A stretch of DNA of 64,000 nucleotides, from the NCBI GenBank assembly GCA_002794775.1, contig NBAY01000012.1, positions 315,001-379,000 of the forward strand. Direction: 5' to 3'. The notes under the pieces were generated by a model, which was given only the letters and a program-made list of their open reading frames with translations, was not told the origin of the DNA and did not search any database. This stretch comes from Porodaedalea pini. Its lineage: Eukaryota > Basidiomycota > Agaricomycetes > Hymenochaetales > Hymenochaetaceae. The translations under genes and the position numbers were made by a program. This document shows positions 60,501 to 64,000 of the stretch, piece after piece; positions within the stretch are counted from its first letter, which is position 1, and each line of letters starts with the position of its first letter.

Positions 60501-61406
60501 CGTGGAGGGGAAGGCAAAAGACCGGTAACATCCAGGTTCTTGGGAAGCCTCAAGTTAAGCTCTGTAAACGTGTAGAAGACGGCCTCACGAGTCAAGCCAC
60601 AATCGACGAGATACTCCGGAGAAACTCCCCAGCCTAAAAGGTCAAGGACGAGCTCTTTGACCAGATTGAACTGATCCATATTCACTAGCATACAAATTAG
60701 CATATGTCAGCGTAGGTATCGTCGAAGCATGCTCACTTTTCAGTCCCGGCCGAACATGGTCCTCGGATGGCACCCAATTGTTCCACAAATCGCGATCCTG
60801 AGCGACAACTGGGGACTGTTTTGCAGATTGTTCGTTGAAGTTGAACAAGGGTGATCTCTGAGAATCACTCTTCGTCGACATCGTAGAAACAACGTTAGCC
60901 AGTTGTGATAAGCTTGGCTTTGCAGAAATGGAGCCGGAAGAGTCCTTGGTGCCACTTACGGGGGGAATTGAGGAGGAAGCAGAGGAGGTTTGGGTCTCCT
61001 CGTCGCTGATCTCACCTTCCTCTCTGACCTCCCCGTCTGCAGCAGTTTGCGGTGTCGTTGATTTGTCACCAGAAGATGTATCCTCAACAGGTAAGGCTGA
61101 CATGTCGGATGGGTCTTGATCGTCTTTTGCTTCGGATCCATAGTCGAGAAGAACGCTATTACCATTGGGCGCAGCAGGACGTATCGGAAGGGATGTGTTA
61201 GGCACAGTGTGCGCCCCCGTAACCTCCTTCCGGCGTTTCGATCGCATTGTCGACAAAGCAAGAGCACGAAGCGAAGAAACAGCGTCAGGTATCTGATCTG
61301 AAGAGAAGGAGGGCTGCGTTGCTGAAGTTGATGCCGGTGTCGGGCTGTCGGTGGGCGTTGATATTGCCCGGCCCTCGTACTTCATTGGTTTGACGTCCTG
61401 TGCCAT
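57593..61406 (-). CDS. Red1/ZFC3H1-type zinc-finger protein
   Basis: The start is ATG at 61406-61404 (MAQDVKPMKYEGRAISTPTD) and the stop is TGA at 57595-57593; about eight to ten exons give roughly 1,050 residues. Most of the protein is Ser/Pro-rich and disordered. It carries an acidic EEGEISDEET patch near residue 130, the segment DLWNNWVPSEDHVRPGLK, a folded patch near residue 230 (DQFNLVKELVLDLLGWGVSP), a SUMO-interaction-like VIDLSDSEDDE, and a charged helix (EKEQQIKHMKELIARREQER). Near the C-terminus is the family zinc finger: ICQFEVPGGGVCHDKTCTDL then H (C-x9-C-x4-C-x3-H), followed by HLGDLEPDDHETARYLLETM. This finger type occurs in fission-yeast Red1 and human ZFC3H1, scaffolds that target nuclear RNA to the exosome. 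Exons between 58100 and 58760 are less certain. Confidence 0.75.
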
Positions 61407-61702
61407 AGCTTGATAGGCCAGCATGAGCAGACTCAGAGCCAGGTAAGAAACGCACAACCGAGAGATAAAGGAGCGAGGAGATGGATGTTAAGAAGAGGAG
61501 GACGTGGATTCGTGGAAGACTTGCTAGAAAGTAGGCGTGCAACAATGGGCGCTTACGTGTACTACATGTCACGCTGTGACAAGGACTGCCCCTAAAGAAA
61601 GACTTTTCCGGTCACTCCAAGACCCGAAGTAGCCGGTAAAGCTGAATCTTGCAGCAACCCCTCATCATCCCGGACGACGAAACTCACTCATTACCGCCCC
61701 CA
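61407..61702. promoter_or_regulatory. Bidirectional promoter, Red1-like / bHLH
   Basis: The two divergent start codons are 296 bp apart, so both promoters overlap or share elements. I did not identify a TATA box or a factor site with confidence. Confidence 0.55.
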
Positions 61703-62455
61703 ATGACGGAATTCCAGTTCGCGTACGATCCAATGCTCTTCCCAGACCCTCCCGCGGTCCCTCCATCTTCGGAGCTCTTTTCCGCCTCCGAAACGGACAA
61801 CATCTTTGGCTTTCTCGACAACTTCAATGACTGGGACTTCGACGGCGACCTCTTCAACGGGCTCGCGCAGCAGAACATTCTTCCCCCTCCACTCCCGTCT
61901 CATGATACATATCTGGATGGGTTCTCCAAGCTCGCTGCCGGCAGCTCGAACAGACCGGACACGAGCTCCTCTTCGTCAGTGAGCACGGAGGTCTCTGTGC
62001 ACCCGAGTCTCCACCCTTATCCGCGGCATCAGCACCAGCGACAGAGGCGCTCGCCGTCCCCGCGCGGCCTTAGTCCAGAGTCTCCCGGTTCAACTCGAAG
62101 GGCCTCTGTATCCAGTTCGAATGGACCAGCGCGCACGCGTCCCTTGCTCGACGACAAGCAGAAGCGAATGAATCACATTATGTCCGAGCAGAAGCGGCGC
62201 AACGCGATCCGCGATGGTTATGCCCAGCTCACGACCCTCCTTGCACCTGCGGGCGCGCCTCCAGGTACTGGCATGCCGACGCGAGGGCGACCGAAGGGGA
62301 GTGGCGCAAAAGGAAAGGGGAGACCTGGTGCAGGCAAGAGCGGCGTTCTCCTCCGTGCAGTAGAATATTGTCGGTGGCTTGAGGAGGGCAGGGACTCACT
62401 TTTGGAAGAAGTGAAGCGCGTAGAGGTAGCGGCAGGCCTCCGTGTGGATTTCTAG
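61703..62455 (+). CDS. bHLH transcription factor
   Basis: Intronless, 250 residues, ATG at 61703 (MTEFQFAYDPMLFPDPPAVP), TAG at 62453-62455. An in-frame extension upstream lacks an ATG. The N-terminal 80 residues are acidic and aromatic (DNIFGFLDNFNDWDFDGDLF), a plausible activation domain, followed by a Ser/Arg-rich linker. The bHLH lies at about residues 152-245. The basic region reads QKRMNHIMSEQKRRNAIRDG, with the His, Glu and Arg that contact CACGTG-type E-boxes, then helix 1 AIRDGYAQLTTLLAP. A Gly/Lys-rich loop of about 30 residues (GMPTRGRPKGSGAKGKGRP) follows, then helix 2 GVLLRAVEYCRWLEEGRDSL. The loop is longer than usual. The target genes are unknown. It shares a 296-bp divergent promoter with the Red1-like gene. 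Confidence 0.9.
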   Translation: MTEFQFAYDPMLFPDPPAVPPSSELFSASETDNIFGFLDNFNDWDFDGDLFNGLAQQNILPPPLPSHDTYLDGFSKLAAGSSNRPDTSSSSSVSTEVSVHPSLHPYPRHQHQRQRRSPSPRGLSPESPGSTRRASVSSSNGPARTRPLLDDKQKRMNHIMSEQKRRNAIRDGYAQLTTLLAPAGAPPGTGMPTRGRPKGSGAKGKGRPGAGKSGVLLRAVEYCRWLEEGRDSLLEEVKRVEVAAGLRVDF

Positions 62456-63063
62456 CTGCGATTTCCAAGAGTGAGTTTATTTCATGCGTGCATTTAGTTA
62501 TGTTTCGTTTTTAACGCGATTGTTCTTAGATTCATTTGTCTTGTGTCGTCTCTATTTTCCCCCCTTTCCTTTCGCTCAGATTACTCTTCATTTTGACTCT
62601 GTATACCAGAAGGCTCATGATTTTTAATAATCTCTGTGCGCTGGCCACCTTATTGTACCCGAAGAGCACAACACCGCAACGACCCTCCCGAGCCCATCCG
62701 AATCAGTCCGATGGCACACGTCCTCTTCCGTCTCTGCCCATTCGGTAGCTGCGATTTACCTCCCTCTTGTTTATTGCTTCCTCCTTCCTGCCGTATAATC
62801 TCTGTTGTACTTTACTTCAATGTGTGTATGAAGATCCAGCTCGCTCAAGGTCTGGTCTGATTGTCAACTCTGCGAATTATAAATTGATCAGGCTATATGC
62901 GAAACCGATCCCGGATCCGAGTTCAAATCCGAGAGAGATCTTAGATGTTGCAGTCGACTTTCTAGCGTAGATTGCGTAGTCGGGGAACAAAGCAATACCC
63001 GTTCAACCTTTAAAATAGCGCTAGCGCTGCTGTGCTTGCTATGGATTTCATATGGTACCGTAT
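62456..63063. other. 3' region of the bHLH gene, no gene seen
   Basis: About 600 bp of pyrimidine-rich then AT-rich sequence. Open frames of 60-75 codons here overlap each other and have no family resemblance. Confidence 0.5.
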
Positions 63064-64000
63064 CTCTTCCGTTTCAACTTCGAGGCGTACCCACCAGCTT
63101 CAAAATATAACGCCGAAGACATCGAGGATCTGAGAGACACTACATGCTCATCACCGACGGAATTTCAATGTCGGAAAGGAGACTGAGGCTCCCTTTGTCG
63201 TATTGTTCTACTGTAGTATGGTTATTGGTCACTACGGCGAGGGATATTGCTACGCAGGAACGCGAAAGTCTGCATGGCGAGTCGAGGAAGACAGAAAACA
63301 GACTCCGCGATTGCTGGGCTGCAGAAGGAGGCCGGGAAAGAAGCGACTGTCTTGCAGTTGAACTTTACGGGTTTGAAGGTCATAGAGAGTCCTGCTGAGT
63401 AATTCAAGAATGTGCACTCTTTGTTTTGTTCAGAAACTTAACGTGATTTTCGGTACGTAAGCACGTTCAATTAGCAGGAATCCGAGTTGCTATAATAATG
63501 TGTAAGTGTCTATGAGGAGAATACAGGACTGACTATATAACTTAATCATTATCAGAGGCGTCATGTGGGCGCCTACGAGCATACTATATATATGTACAGC
63601 GTAGGGGTACGACTTACAATTCGGAGCGAACGTCTTCGGTCCGTACTCTACTCGTGCAGAGCCTGACGATCGGCAAGCGGGACAGATAATCCTGTCTCTT
63701 TTCCTCCAGGTCGCTTCTACCCCGCCAAACTACTCTGTCCCTCTTGACTAAATCAGCCCGAGCGGTTTAATGTGCATTATTACCACCTCGTACTTTGCAC
63801 ACTATTCCCCCCAAATGTCGAGTACAAGGCAGCCACATACGGCTAGGAGCGAGTCAGAAGGGTCTAGAAAGGCTTGTATAACCAGAACAAATCTGTTAGT
63901 ACCACTCTGATCTAGGGACAGCATTTGCTTCGACTGATTATCTGTGTGTGACGCATCTTTTGCGAGAGGACGTGCAAGAAGGTATTTACAGTACCGTGCA
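63064..64000 (+). pseudogene. Decayed paralogue of the short-chain dehydrogenase (runs off the window)
   Basis: The stretch follows the intact dehydrogenase at 44390-45879 segment by segment. EAYPPASKYNAEDIEDL lies at 63080-63130, then a broken Rossmann region near 63140-63190 (TTCAATGTCGGAAAGGAGAC against the intact GGAATTGGGAAGGAGAC). CAGGAACGCGAAAGTCTGCATGGCGAG at 63255-63281 equals the VYMAS region. GVMWAPTS lies near 63555, TTACAATTCGGAGCGAACGT near 63613, and a GRFYPAKLLCP-like piece near 63708. Frameshifts and stop codons separate these pieces, and the NAD(P)-binding glycine motif is not in frame. The gene is not functional as it stands. Confidence 0.75.

Noticed and set aside
62915..62945. 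tRNA-like T-arm (GAGTTCAAATCC flanked by CGGAT/ATCCG)
   Set aside because: No matching A box, anticodon arm or acceptor stem could be built around it.

Overview
The window looks like nuclear DNA of a filamentous basidiomycete (Agaricomycetes). Nearly every gene is broken by many short GT-AG introns of about 45-110 nt. The gene content also fits: a DUF6533 membrane protein, a TAP-type alpha/beta hydrolase, a three-domain gelsolin protein, a DUF500/SYLF protein, an SRF-type MADS factor, and a CaaX-ended mating-pheromone-like peptide. The ORFs given as long frames are mostly single exons, so I rebuilt the genes from splice sites and family motifs. Gene extents are better supported than individual exon borders.

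Layout. 1-630 (+): 3' end of a peroxin-1-like AAA ATPase. 2500-6120 (-): chitin synthase. 6419-8486 and 9335-11403 (-): tandemly duplicated flavocytochrome b2 genes, inside two ~2.6 kb homologous blocks. 11701-13400 (-): DUF6533 membrane protein. 14661-15177 (-): small secreted Kre9/KNH-type protein. 15784-18090 (+): membrane-anchored nucleotide pyrophosphatase/phosphodiesterase. 18509-19499 (+): SYLF/Ysc84 protein. 21191-22579 (+): acidic disordered protein of unknown function. 23467-24953 (-): gelsolin/severin.

A decayed block follows. A degraded LINE (25066-31339) is bounded by a 12-bp target-site duplication and sits just upstream of the gelsolin start. After it comes a broken TAP-family hydrolase (about 32023-33367).

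The right half holds a secreted FAD amine oxidase (33672-35576, -), a GH15 glucoamylase with a starch-binding domain (36573-38679, +), an arrestin-like protein (40068-41958, +), a pheromone-precursor-like gene with a disrupted frame (42691-42824, -), a short-chain dehydrogenase (44390-45879, +), a ~1,300-residue methyltransferase-domain protein with microexons (47166-52302, +), an MCM1-like MADS factor (53954-55204, -), a Red1/ZFC3H1-type zinc-finger protein (57593-61406, -) and a divergently transcribed bHLH factor (61703-62455, +). The window ends in a decayed paralogue of the dehydrogenase (about 63064-64000).

The genes do not form one obvious pathway. Themes are cell wall and secretion (chitin synthase, Kre9-like, glucoamylase, amine oxidase), actin/endocytosis (SYLF, gelsolin, arrestin) and regulation (MADS, bHLH, Red1-like). 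The most notable item is the solitary pheromone-like gene, with no pheromone receptor visible. About 11 kb away lies a MADS-box gene of the family that controls mating genes in yeasts.
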